Part shown: in pieces, positions 54,750 to 64,000 of the stretch
Numbering within the stretch: position 1 is the stretch's first letter
Layout of the letters: each line of letters begins with the position of its first letter
Origin: Sinonovacula constricta
Taxonomy: Eukaryota > Mollusca > Bivalvia > Cardiida > Solecurtidae
Length of the DNA: 64,000 nucleotides
Assembly (NCBI GenBank): GCA_007844125.1
Contig: CM017556.1
Span: forward strand, 83,702,088 to 83,766,087
Direction of reading: 5' to 3'
The notes under the pieces: model-generated
The model's input: only the letters and a program-made list of their open reading frames with translations
Database searches by the model: none
What the model was told of the DNA's origin: nothing
Position numbers and translations under genes: made by a program

Positions 54750-56110
54750 TATTCAATAATATGGGCAAGACGATAGAAAACTTTATTGCCCATAATGACA
54801 TATGTCTGGCCAATAATAAAAAGCCAACATACTTGCACCCCGCAACTGGGCATTATTCACCGTTAGACTTAACATTGTGTCACCCCTCTGTGTATTTAGA
54901 TTACACTTGGGATGTACACGATGACCTTTGTGGAAGTGATCACTTTCCTATAATCCTTACAACAATCCTCGTTGGAATATGGACAGAGCAAACTGGGACC
55001 TGTTCTCAGCACTTTGTTCTGCAGAACTTGTCCCAACTTCAGTAGAAAATGTAGATGACAAAATTGTCGCATTTTCAACTACTTTGCACAATATTGCAGA
55101 AAGGTGTATACCTAAGACCTCGACTAAATCAAAACGTAATAAGCCTTGGTTTATTGAAGAGTGTAAAAAATCTATTCGTAAACGTAGGGCGGCATTAAAG
55201 CAATTTGATGTTCGACCTACCGATACAAATCTTAATAACCTTAAAAAAGAACGGGCTCAAAGTCGCCGGACTATTAAACATGCCAAAATATCATCTTGGC
55301 AAAAGTATGTTTCAAAAATAAATGGCAAGACTTCCACCAAAAATGTTTGTCTGCGATTAAAAAGATTAGCGGTAAACCATCATCTTAACTGTTAACCACC
55401 TTAAAGCAAATCGCACCGTAATAACAGATAAACAAAACATTTCGAACACACTGGCTGAAAATTTTGCCCAAAATTCCTCATCGGCTAACTTACACGCCTC
55501 AATTTCAAACCTTTAAACACTCTGCCGAAAGGGAAAAGGTTAATTTTAAGTCTAATAATAACGAAACTTCCAATCAATCATTTTCATTGAAAGAGCTTAA
55601 AGATGCTCTAAATAAATCGCATGATACCGCTGCTGGTCCAAACGACATACCGTACCAATTCTTTAAACATTTACCAATTCGATCTCTAAACTTACTTCTG
55701 TCAATCTTTAATGAAATTTGGATATCCGGTAAAGTACCCGATTCTTGGAAAAAAATGCCTTCATTATTCCACTTCATAAACAAGGTAAGGACCCAACAGA
55801 TCCTCTAAGCTATAGACCTATTGCTTTGACGAGCTGTATTTGTAAAACCTTAGAACCAATGATCAATGATAGACTTGTCTGGTATCTTGAGTCCAACAAC
55901 TTAATTTCAGAATATCAAAGTGGATTCAGACACCAACGTAGCACAGTCGATCATCTTGTTCGTTTAGAAACACTCATTCGTGATGCCTTCATCAAGAAGG
56001 AACACCTTGTAGCTGTGTTTTTCGATCTTGAAAAGGCTTATGACACGGCTTGGAAACATGGGATTTTAAAGGATTTAGGTGACCTTGGTCTCAGGGGTCG
56101 TTTACTCTAA
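54750..56110 (+). pseudogene. LINE E ORF2: endonuclease rest and RT first half, broken
   Basis: The frames 54725-55045 (NNMGKTIENFIAHNDICLAN, DDLCGSDHFPII), 54979-55395 (basic linker KSIRKRRAALKQF), 55464-55808 (KSHDTAAGPNDIPYQFFKHL) and 55745-56110 (SGFRHQRSTVDHLV, FFDLEKAYDTAWKHGILKDL) follow one another with shifts. The RT ends at LRGRL, where a deletion begins, so QGVPQGS and YVDD are absent. Confidence 0.78.
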
Positions 56111-57155
56111 ACATGAGGAGCTTCATGATCGATCACCTAAAGCCCTCAGACCTCTTGGTTTAAGGCTTAAAGATAGCATAAACACATCAGGTATAAAACT
56201 CGAAAACATTTCTGAAAACCCCACTATTGAACATCCACCATGGCAACTTCGTTCTCCTGATGTGAATTTAGAACTCTGTAAAAATAAAAAGTCGAACACA
56301 GATCCTTTGATTTTACGTTCTGAATTTCTAGAACTCCTTGACAAGTACTCTGATCACCTTAATATATATACTGATGGTTCAAAGACGGACACTCATGTTG
56401 GCTGTGCTTCATAAGTAATAGCCACTGCATTAAACAAAGACTTCCTAACAATTCGTCTATCTTCACCGCTGAAATCCAGGCTATAAATCTAAGCCTTGAT
56501 TTCATTTCAGAACATTCCGGTGAAAATATGTTATATTTTCAGACTCATTATCTGTATTGCAAAGCATAAATTCACTGAATTATTCACATCCACATGTTTG
56601 CACTGTTCTTGTCAAACTTCAAAGTTTATACGACACTAACGAAATCTCCTTCTGTTGGCTGCCTAGTCATGTAGGCATCCGAGGAAACGAAGATGCTGAC
56701 ATGGGTGCAAAATCTGCCTCAGCCCTCACCTAAACAGATCTTTGCATCCCACACACTGATTTTAAACCACTTATTTACCGACATATTTTAACCAAGTGGC
56801 AAACAAGTTGGGACAGTATTGTTTGTAACAAATTACACGTAATTAAACCTAACGTCGGTGCCAATGTCTCTACTTGCAGAGAAAGTCGACGAGAAGACGA
56901 AGCTCTTACCCGCTGTCGCATTGGACATACTAGATTGACTCATTCATATCTCTTGAAAAGAGAAGTTCAACCTGTATGTGTTCCTTGCCAGGAATCACTG
57001 ACCGTCAACCATATTTTATTACAGTGTATCAACACAGACCACATACGCTCGAAATATTTTAATGTCCATAACATGTACGAACTCTTTAGAACAGTGTCGG
57101 ATTCTTAACTTGTTTGCTTCTTGAACGAGATTGGTATTCTTAGTAAGTTATAAAT
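56111..57155 (+). pseudogene. LINE E RNase H region after the internal deletion
   Basis: The frame 56079-56414 resumes at KHEELHDRSPKALRPLGLRL and runs to IYTDGSKTDTHVGCAS, then a stop. RNase H remains follow in other frames: FTAEIQAINLSL (56462), CWLPSHVGIRGNEDAD (56655-56700) and the Cys tail near 56980. Several stops interrupt it. Confidence 0.75.
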
Positions 57156-57381
57156 TTTTAAACTGTTAATTTACCAATCGTCATACTTTTTAAACCGTTT
57201 TATGTGTTGACCTGTTTTCAATTATTATTTATTTTTTTACCTGATAGTTTTTATATTTTTCTATATTTAACATGCGTAGTTTGGTTTTAACCTGATTACT
57301 CTTTATTCACATTTAACTTTGTATTCGGCGCCGTATGACCTAAGTGTCGGTGTGCCGTAAAACCCATATAAATAAATAAAC

Positions 57382-58201
57382 TATTCAGACCCAACGTGTC
57401 TAGACTGAAAGATTTAAATCATTAACAAGTATTTGTATTGTAAATTTATTATATTATAATTATTATATTATATAAGTATGAAGAACATCGTTCTTGAAAA
57501 TAAATACTTAAATTAAGTTAAATCGAAGGCAACTAACAAAATACTGATGTTGCAAATTGTAAGCAAACAAGATATATGATCCTCATAATAAACAATGTCA
57601 AGTCAACAGTTGACGAATAAACACTTCACTTAATATTTTTTAAGAACACTCAATGTCAACTACATACATCGATTTATTTTAGTTAGGTAATTCCCGTTTG
57701 TGAAACAAGCAGTTTCTACATTTAACTATGAATGGATACAGACATAATGTTTGTTCCATGATGTAAAGCAATAATCACATGAAATAAACATCTTGTAACA
57801 AACATATTTCAGGGGAACACCCAATATGAAATAAAAGTGTAAATGGATTTGTATTTGACCCAAACTTTTTCGAAGCAACTTTTCCGATAATCTTAACGTT
57901 TATAATGGCTAGTGGTCAGTTTGGTAATTGAAATGCATATAAATCGTTTCTTTCTCATATCAAAAACCGTTTAAAATAATATTTCAAAAGTTCAAACTAT
58001 CTTTAACAGTAGTTATTTCACATCATCAAAACTCAACTCTCAACTGGCAGCCATCTTGTTTTGCTTCGCACACTACCTCCTACATACGTTTGCGAACCGA
58101 GGCAATCGAATGTGGCGTATGGTCCATTCAGCGTGCTAAAAATACGAACCGTTTTAAACCGTAGCGAAACGTAACGCTACGGTTTGCTATTCTGAACTCA
58201 C
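57382..58201. other. Unannotated interval
   Basis: AT-rich. Near 58150-58185 a short palindrome (GTAGCGAAACGTAACGCTAC) lies next to the solo LINE tail; it could be the end of a small DNA element. No gene supported. Confidence 0.4.
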
Positions 58202-58333
58202 CCCTGATAGATTTTTATTTCTACTCACGTGTTTTAGTTTTTACCTGATTATATTCTCTCGTTAAACTTTAATGTATTCGGCGCCGTATGACCTATTAAG
58301 TGTCGATGTGCCGTAAAACCCAAAACACAAATA
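58202..58333 (+). mobile_element. Solo 3' tail of an alpha-family LINE
   Basis: Only the last ~130 bp of the 3' UTR is present: GATAGATTTTTATTTCTACT to ...GGCGCCGTATGACCTATTAA, GTGCCGTAAAACCCAAAA. This is extreme 5' truncation; the tail alone is sufficient to identify it because it matches the ends of B, D and F. Confidence 0.75.
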
Positions 58334-58364
58334 CTGAAAGACCTTCCCATTTTTAGTCCTTCGC

Positions 58365-58460
58365 CCCAAACGGGACTCGAATACACGAAGTGAGAGGCTA
58401 GGTGGTCAGGAGAGTTACTAGTTAGCGATGGTACCGCTACGCCATGAGCGCATCTGTAAC
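58365..58460 (-). repeat. tRNA-like sequence, probable SINE head
   Basis: The minus strand has an A-box-like TGGCGTAGCGGTACC and a B-box-like GTATTCGAGTCCC about 50 bp apart. A full tRNA fold is not evident. Confidence 0.45.
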
Positions 58461-58837
58461 ATATTATGGTATCCAACATGTTGCCTATATCTGAACCCTG
58501 TTTAAGGTTATGCATTATTATTGCAGAAAATCTTACTTTGCTTTAAGCAAAGACATTTCTAAACACTATCAAAATTTAAATAAGTACAACACACTAAAGA
58601 GAACCATTCAAAATGTTCAATATTTTCAAATATGTTCATGAACTAGCGTGATCTCATATACTAGTGGTCACATGGTTTTCTGTAACACACAGTATGCGAT
58701 TATGCCATCGATGTTAGAATGGAAAATGTATCATTATTTTTTCGTAAATTCTGCGTGTTTTAAAACATAGACATCATATAAAAATTATATCCATCCATTA
58801 ATTTATTAATTGGAAAAAATATTTTAATCTTGGTTGG

Positions 58838-58945
58838 TTGCAAGTAGGGAGATTCGGGTTCGGTCCCGACTGGGTAAGACCTTAATATCTGTCGTATTGG
58901 CTTCTCTCCTGGACACACAGGAATTAGGGATGTGTATAACAACTA
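58838..58945 (+). repeat. tRNA-like/SINE fragment
   Basis: Contains GATTCGGGTTCGGTCCCG (B-box) followed by GACTGGGTAAGACCTTAATA and TGGACACACAGGAATTAG. Resembles the 5' part of a tRNA-derived SINE of another family. Ends uncertain. Confidence 0.4.
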
Positions 58946-59144
58946 GTTGATTGGTTATACTTACAGGATCGTATGATGGTCAATTACAGTCCCTGGTGAA
59001 CCTCATTAAAGGCATGTTTAGCCCAAGGTCCCTTTTTAACGCTGTCCATATATCGTGTGCCCAGATAAACTCTCGTACTCGCAAATGCTTTAATTCGCTT
59101 TCTTTTATAAACTTCAGTTGCTTTGGTCTACCACGTTTTCGTTT

Positions 59145-59465
59145 CGACCGGACCTGGTAGCGCAATCGGTAGAGCGTCGGCTCCAGGTACGGGAGGCCCC
59201 GGGTTCGTTCCCGGGCCGCGACATACCAAAGTCGTTAAAAATGGTAGTGGTATAGCTCCCTTGCTAACTCTCAAGCAAATATAAGGGTAGTTCCACGACT
59301 GGTTGGCCCGGTGTCAGGATAATGGGACTGGGTGTGGTATCATGCCAGGTGTTCACGGCATGCTATACACAGTGAAGGGAGCACTATATCTGCTTCAAGC
59401 GGACACCGTCTCCAGATAACTGAAATACTGTTGGTGGGACGATAAACCCAATAAACAAACAAGCA
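59145..59465 (+). mobile_element. Full-length tRNA-derived SINE with 9-bp duplication
   Basis: The head has A-box TAGCGCAATCGGTAGAGCG and B-box GGGTTCGTTCCCG. The body contains GACTGGTTGGCCCGGTGTCA and the tail ATAAACCCAATAAACAAACA. Flanked by TTTTCGTTT at 59136-59144 and 59466-59474. The head cannot form a proper acceptor stem, so it is not a tRNA gene. Transcription would be by RNA polymerase III, mobilised by a LINE partner that is not identified here; the tail differs from the LINE tails of this window. Confidence 0.85.
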
Positions 59466-59474
59466 TTTTCGTTT

Positions 59475-59988
59475 AGCGTTATACATTGGACGTTGTTTGA
59501 CTTTGAACAACTTTCCAATTCTTACGTAAAACACATACATGTTGCGGAGCCAGATCATTTTTCTGACCGCTGGCACATTCGAATTCAATTATATTTGTTC
59601 CAGATCCATTATTGAAAGTCTACCCTGGTTTTTTGAGGTATGTCCATTCATGTTTACATAATAATTATTCATGCATCTCGTGATTACCTTTTGGTCTAAT
59701 CCGAACCATAGCAGGAACTCCTCGGAAGCAGTCGTTGGAAAATTTGCTGATTATTTCCAACCTACTTAAATTTGAAATGGGGGATTATCGAGGAAATATC
59801 AGCCCATCCCAAAGCCATCATGCGCCTTTATTTTGCAGACGTCTAAGATAATGGTCCATTTAACCAATGATGGCACTATTTTTGCGATTCCTTCACTTAG
59901 AAACGGTCAACACTGCAACTTTAAACAACTCTTAACTTGCACTTCCAGTTGGTATTAAGAAAACAATATAAAGAAACTAGGCCACTTT
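59475..59988. other. Unannotated interval
   Basis: No supported gene or repeat between the SINE and LINE G. Confidence 0.4.
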
Positions 59989-60574
59989 ACGGCCCTGCCG
60001 GTAGGGGCCTTAGAATTCTCCGGCTGCCGCTACCTGTAGCCTCCAAAAGTAGCCCATCTGTTTGCCGTGGGTGGCGACCCAGTATCTCTACGACGAGGGG
60101 ATCCTGGTGATTGAGGTCTTTGTTGGCTTGTCAGGATATTGACATATAAGTCGACCTTGACCAAGACACTACCTTTGCCCTAAGTTGTGGGGTAGACGGG
60201 CGGGGTACTTGTCCTGTATCCTCAATTGGCTAACCCTTCGGCCGGTGCTGAGTTAGTTTTAACTCCCTTTCGTCCCACTTTCTTGCCTCCGACTTTCCAC
60301 TACTTTTCTCCTTTTTCTGTCTTAAAATATACCGTGTTCCGCAAACTCCTTTTATCATATTTTCCCCTATTAACTATAACCCAGCTGCCGGTCGACACCC
60401 CCTTAACGGATCAATCTGGCATTTTGTATGCTTTGTAGTATATTTTATGTCGGAGTATCGTATCCTGGTATCACTGGCGTTGGGAGGTCGGAGATCCACT
60501 CCCATAAGACGACCCCTTGTTGGGCTCCGTGGTGGATGGTGAGCCAGGATACCGAATAATTATAAAAATCTCTC

Positions 60575-61800
60575 ATGGAACGCAAACGTAAATGCAAGGA
60601 CTCGATCCCTACTTTATCGTCCAAAGATTCCGATACCGAAACATCTACAAGCACGTGCTTTCCTCACTTCATTATTGTCGAATCGACAGAGAAAAAGCCG
60701 ATAACCAAAGTAATCCCTTTTGTGATAGAAAAATCCATCAAAGGCCTTATTGGCAGTGTTGTTTCAGAAAAAACAACAACACTAAAAATGCTTACTAATT
60801 GAAACGGATCGTAAAACTTACTCCGACAAACTTCTTAAACTTACTGACTTTGTGTTAAAAGTAAAAACGTACCCTCACTCTTCTATGAACTCGTCGAAAG
60901 GCGTAATTCGATGCCCTGACTTTGCTGGTGTCTCTGAGGAGGATATCCTCAGGGAACTCACGCCACAGGAGGTGTGTGGCGTCAGCAGGATTTCATTTCT
61001 CAGGGACGGCCGGCGAGTTCCAACAAATACTTTTGTTTTAACTTTCGCCAACCCATCACTCCCTACTTCTATTAAAGTCGGTTACCTTAACGTAAAAGTG
61101 TAGGTGTACATTCCCAATCCACTTAGGTGTTTTCTATGTCAGAAAGTTGGCCACCACGAGTCCCAGTGCAAGGAGGACGGTTGCCCACGTTGTGGTGAAC
61201 AGTCCAGCACAGGGAAGACGTTTGTCCTAACCCGCTTAAATGTGTTAATTGTTCTGGACCACATGAGACCAAATCCAGGGATTGCTCTGCCTCGAAACTA
61301 GAAAAGGAAGTACTAAAAATAAAGTACACCCAAAATATCTCCTTTTTAGAAGCCAGAAAGTTGGCAAAAGACAAGGCATCTCCTGCTGGTGGTGCAGCAT
61401 GTGCCTCAGCAACCAAAAAAGCATCTCAGTGCACAAGGACAATTTCACCCAGTATGCCGTCCCGACTGGTAACCAAATTTCTGACAAAGTCATCATTCCC
61501 TCCCAATACAAGGTATCGGAATCTTCTGAAACTCAGACTTCTCCCTCAACCAAAAACACTTCCTCTTCAAGTCATTCCGTGAGGAATAACGCAAAGGCAC
61601 AAAACAAGCCTGCAGCAAAGGACCAGATCTCCTCTAAGGAGACTCCTGGTCCTTCGGGACAGAGGAGAGGACAGAGTCCTCCCACTGCTCCAAACACTCG
61701 GGTGATACACACCCATCAAAACAAATTCGAGTGTCTAATGGAGACTCCATCGGACACTAGAAAACCACCAAGGTCACCTGTAAAAGCACCTAAAATATAG
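60575..61800 (+). pseudogene. ORF1 of LINE G, frameshifted
   Basis: Start MERKRKCKDSIPTLSSKDSD at 60575. Frames are 60575-60802, 60852-61103 (GVIRCPDFAGVSEEDILREL, VSRISFLRDGRRVPTNTFVL), 61104-61301 (CFLCQKVGHHESQCKEDGCPRC knuckles) and 61282-61800 (tail, ending KAPKI). A stop (TAG) lies at about 61100 inside the KVQVYIP segment. Knuckle 2 is shortened. Confidence 0.75.
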
Positions 61801-61827
61801 TCTACAAGAATTAAGTTAAATAATCCC

Positions 61828-64000
61828 ATGAATAATAGAATCATTCAGTCGAACTGTCGAGGTCTTAAGGCCAATTACAATGAAATATTTATTTTGTTAT
61901 CTACGCTAAATCCTGCTGTACTTTGTCTTCAAGAAACTTTCTTAAAGACTCTGAAAAATTTGATTTTAAGGGTAATACCTGTTATAATTATATACATACA
62001 GCTTGCGAGAGGGCACCTGGAGGATCGACAATAATTGTCAACTCCAAATTGCCACTTTTGCTAATCGTGTAACACTACATGAAGTTGTAACTATTTGCCC
62101 TGTCTATCTTCCACCGAATCCAAATGTATCTAAAGATGATTTAGATAATCTTATTACATGTTGCCTACTCCATATATACTCGTTGGAGACTTCAACGGTC
62201 ATAACCCGCTATGGGGATGTTGTGACTTCAATAATATTGGCAAGACGATAGAAAACTTTATTGCCCATAATGACATATGTCTGGCCAATAATAAAAAGCC
62301 TTGCACCCCGAAACTGGGCATTATTCATCGTTAGACCTAACATTGAGTCACCCCTCTGTATATTTAGATTACACTTGGGATGTACACGATGACCTTTGTG
62401 ATCACTTTCCTATAATTCTTACAAACTATACTTCGCCAATAGGCGTCGATAATCCCCGTTGGAAGATGTACAGAACAAACTGGGACCTGTTCTCAGCACT
62501 TTGTTCTGCAGAACTTGTCCCAACTTCAGTAGAAAATGTAAATGACAAAATTGTCGCATTTTCAAACACTTTGCACAATATTGCAGAAAGGTGTATACTT
62601 AAGACCTTGACAAAATCAAAACATAATAAGCCTTGGTTTAAAGAAGAGAGTAAAAAAAGTCTATTCGTAAACGTAGGGGTGGGTGGGGGGGAGTGGGCAT
62701 TAAAGCAATTTATGTTCGACCTACCGATACAAATCTTAATAACCTTAAAAAAGAACGGACTAAAAGTCGCCGGACTATTAAACATGCCAAAAGATCATCT
62801 TGGCAAAAGTATGTTTCAAAAATAAATGGCAGGACTTCCATCAAAAACGTTTGGTCTGCTATTGAAAAGATTAGCGATAAACCATCGTATTCAACTGTTA
62901 ACCACCTTAAAACAAATCGCACCGTAGTAACAGATAAACAAAACATTTCGAACACACCGGCTGAAAATTTTGCCCAAAATTCCTCATCGGCCAACTACAC
63001 GCCCCAATTTCAAACCTTTAAACACTCTGCTGAAAGGGAAAAGGTTAATTTTAAATCTAATAATAACAAAACTTACAATCAATCCTTTTCCTTGAAAGAG
63101 CTTTAAGGTGCTCTAAATAAATCGCATGATAACGCTGCTGGTCCAGACGACATACCGTACCAATTTTTAAAACATTTACCAATTCAATCTCTAAACTTAC
63201 TTCTGTCAATCTTTAATGAAATTTGGATATCCGGTTAAGTACCCGATCCTTGGAAAAATGCCTCCATTATTCCACTTCATAAACAAGGTAAGGACCCAAC
63301 AGATCCTCAAAGCTTTAGACCTATTGCTTTGACGAGCTGTATTTGTAAAACCTTGGAACGAATTATCAATAATAGACTTGTCTGGTATCTTGAGTCCAAC
63401 AACGTAATTTCAGAATATCAAAGTGGATTCAGACACCAACGTAGCACAGGCGATCATTTTGTTCGGTTAAAAACACCCATTCGTCATGTCTTTATCAAGA
63501 AGGAACACCTTGTAGCTGTGTTTTTCGATCTTGAAAAGGGCTTGAAAATATTTAGGTGACCTTGGTCTCAGGGGTCGTTCACCAATTTTCATTGACAGCT
63601 TCCTTTCTGACAGAAATGTTCAGGTCAATATTGGGTCCACCCTGTCATCTGTTCATAAACAGGAACAGGGTGTCCCCCAGGGTAGTATTCTATCTGTTAC
63701 CCTTTTTAACACAAAAATAAATAATATTGTAAAAACCCTTCATGAAGGGGTTGACTGTTCACTTTTTGTGGACGATTTTGTTATTTGTTACCGCTCTAAA
63801 AATATGAGCACAATTGAAAGACAATTACAACAATGTCTAAATAAGTTGCAAAAATGGAGCAACACTAACGGTTTTAGATTTTCTCCAACCAAAACCAACT
63901 GTATACATTTCTGTCAGAAACGAGGTCTTCCTATTGTCCCCGAATTGTTTTTAAATAACGTTCGCATTCCCGTCGTCCAGGAAACTAAGTTTCTTGGAGT
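61828..64000 (+). pseudogene. ORF2 of LINE G: endonuclease and RT, broken, incomplete
   Basis: Starts MNNRIIQSNCRGLKANYNEI (Trp changed to Ser) at 61828. Endonuclease pieces: LCLQETFLKTL, 62003-62251, 62301-62825 (GHYSSLDLTLSHPSVYLDYT). A G-rich slip (GGGGTGGGTGGGGGGGAG) at 62676 disrupts the basic linker. RT pieces: 62693-63106, 63329-63559 (SGFRHQRSTGDHFV, FFDLEKG with AYD lost) and 63560-64000, where QGVPQGSIL and YVDD-like FVDDFVICYRSK are readable. The rest lies outside the window. Confidence 0.78.

Larger units (their letters stand above)
51129..57381 (+). mobile_element. LINE copy E (family beta), interrupted and internally deleted
   Basis: 5' end ACGGCCCTGCCGG at 51129; 3' tail ending near 57381. 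Flanking TATCCAGAC (51120-51128) and TATTCAGAC (57382-57390) look like a 9-bp duplication with one mismatch. The endonuclease is interrupted by about 1.4 kb (53363-54749), with loss of ~18 bp. Most of the RT, including the YVDD region, is deleted at about 56108. Confidence 0.85.
59989..64000 (+). mobile_element. LINE copy G (family beta), runs off the window
   Basis: 5' end ACGGCCCTGCCGG at 59989; the sequence ends at 64000 within the RT thumb (ETKFLGV). The 5' UTR lacks ~12 bp after CTACCTGTAGC. G gives the undisrupted version of the site where B hit copy A. Many small indels. Confidence 0.87.

Noticed and set aside
59145..59222. Functional tRNA gene
   Set aside because: A- and B-boxes are present, but the 5' end cannot pair with the 3' end to form an acceptor stem, and a SINE body, tail and 9-bp duplication follow.

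Overview
The window looks like nuclear DNA of an animal, most likely a bivalve mollusc. It is AT-rich, introns have GT..AG ends, and there is no operon-like gene packing. Its repeats are of kinds I associate with bivalves: a tRNA-headed SINE whose core contains a TGGTTGGCCCGG motif, and small fold-back repeats with (TCCG)n cores. A P2X7-type intracellular domain and a Mutator-like transposase/YqaJ protein also fit. The species cannot be named from the sequence. Almost everything is transposon-derived, and the insertions are nested.

Layout. 1-10970 is one I-group (EN-RT-RNase H) LINE copy, A (family beta, minus strand, 3' end outside the window). It is split by a nearly intact full-length LINE B (family alpha, minus, 2254-8037) flanked by an 8-bp target-site duplication. 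12229-13855 carries plus-strand exons of a P2X7-intracellular-domain gene with one frameshift. 14641-29390 is a CR1/L2-like LINE (minus) split at a TTAA by a 13,472-bp DNA transposon (15157-28628). That transposon has imperfect terminal inverted repeats, a two-exon Mutator-like DDE transposase (16262-21274) and a broken YqaJ-like nuclease tail. It also holds a cargo of minisatellites, fold-back repeats and a LINE fragment. A 715-bp derivative at 44042-44756, again flanked by TTAA, consists of exactly the outer 325 bp and 388 bp of the big element. This independently supports the ends of the big element. I regard this transposon family as the main discovery candidate; the TTAA target and CxxH-type DDE transposase suggest a Kolobok-like element, by inference.

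30170-33060 is a head-to-head array of an unclassified ~510-600 bp repeat that has captured LINE 3' tails. 33685-35640 is a 5'-truncated LINE (D). 35965-37980 has a Myb/SANT-like exon and a possible terminal exon of a minus-strand gene, with a decayed mariner beside the latter. 38999-45372 is LINE F (alpha, plus, 11-bp duplication). 45477-50974 contains candidate exons of an unidentified minus-strand host gene, with a second CR1/L2-like LINE and a SINE in its introns. 51129-57381 is LINE E (beta, plus). 58202-59465 has a solo LINE tail, tRNA-like sequences and a full SINE with a 9-bp duplication. 59989-64000 is LINE G (beta, plus), which runs off the window.

The LINE copies share a plan: about 580-595 bp of 5' UTR, ORF1 (gag-like, three CCHC-type knuckles), ORF2 (AP-like endonuclease, reverse transcriptase with YVDD, RNase H), and a conserved 3' tail. 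All copies carry at least one disabling lesion. B is closest to intact, with one small deletion in ORF1 and one 1-nt indel in ORF2. No CRISPR array, bacterial gene or convincing virus was found.
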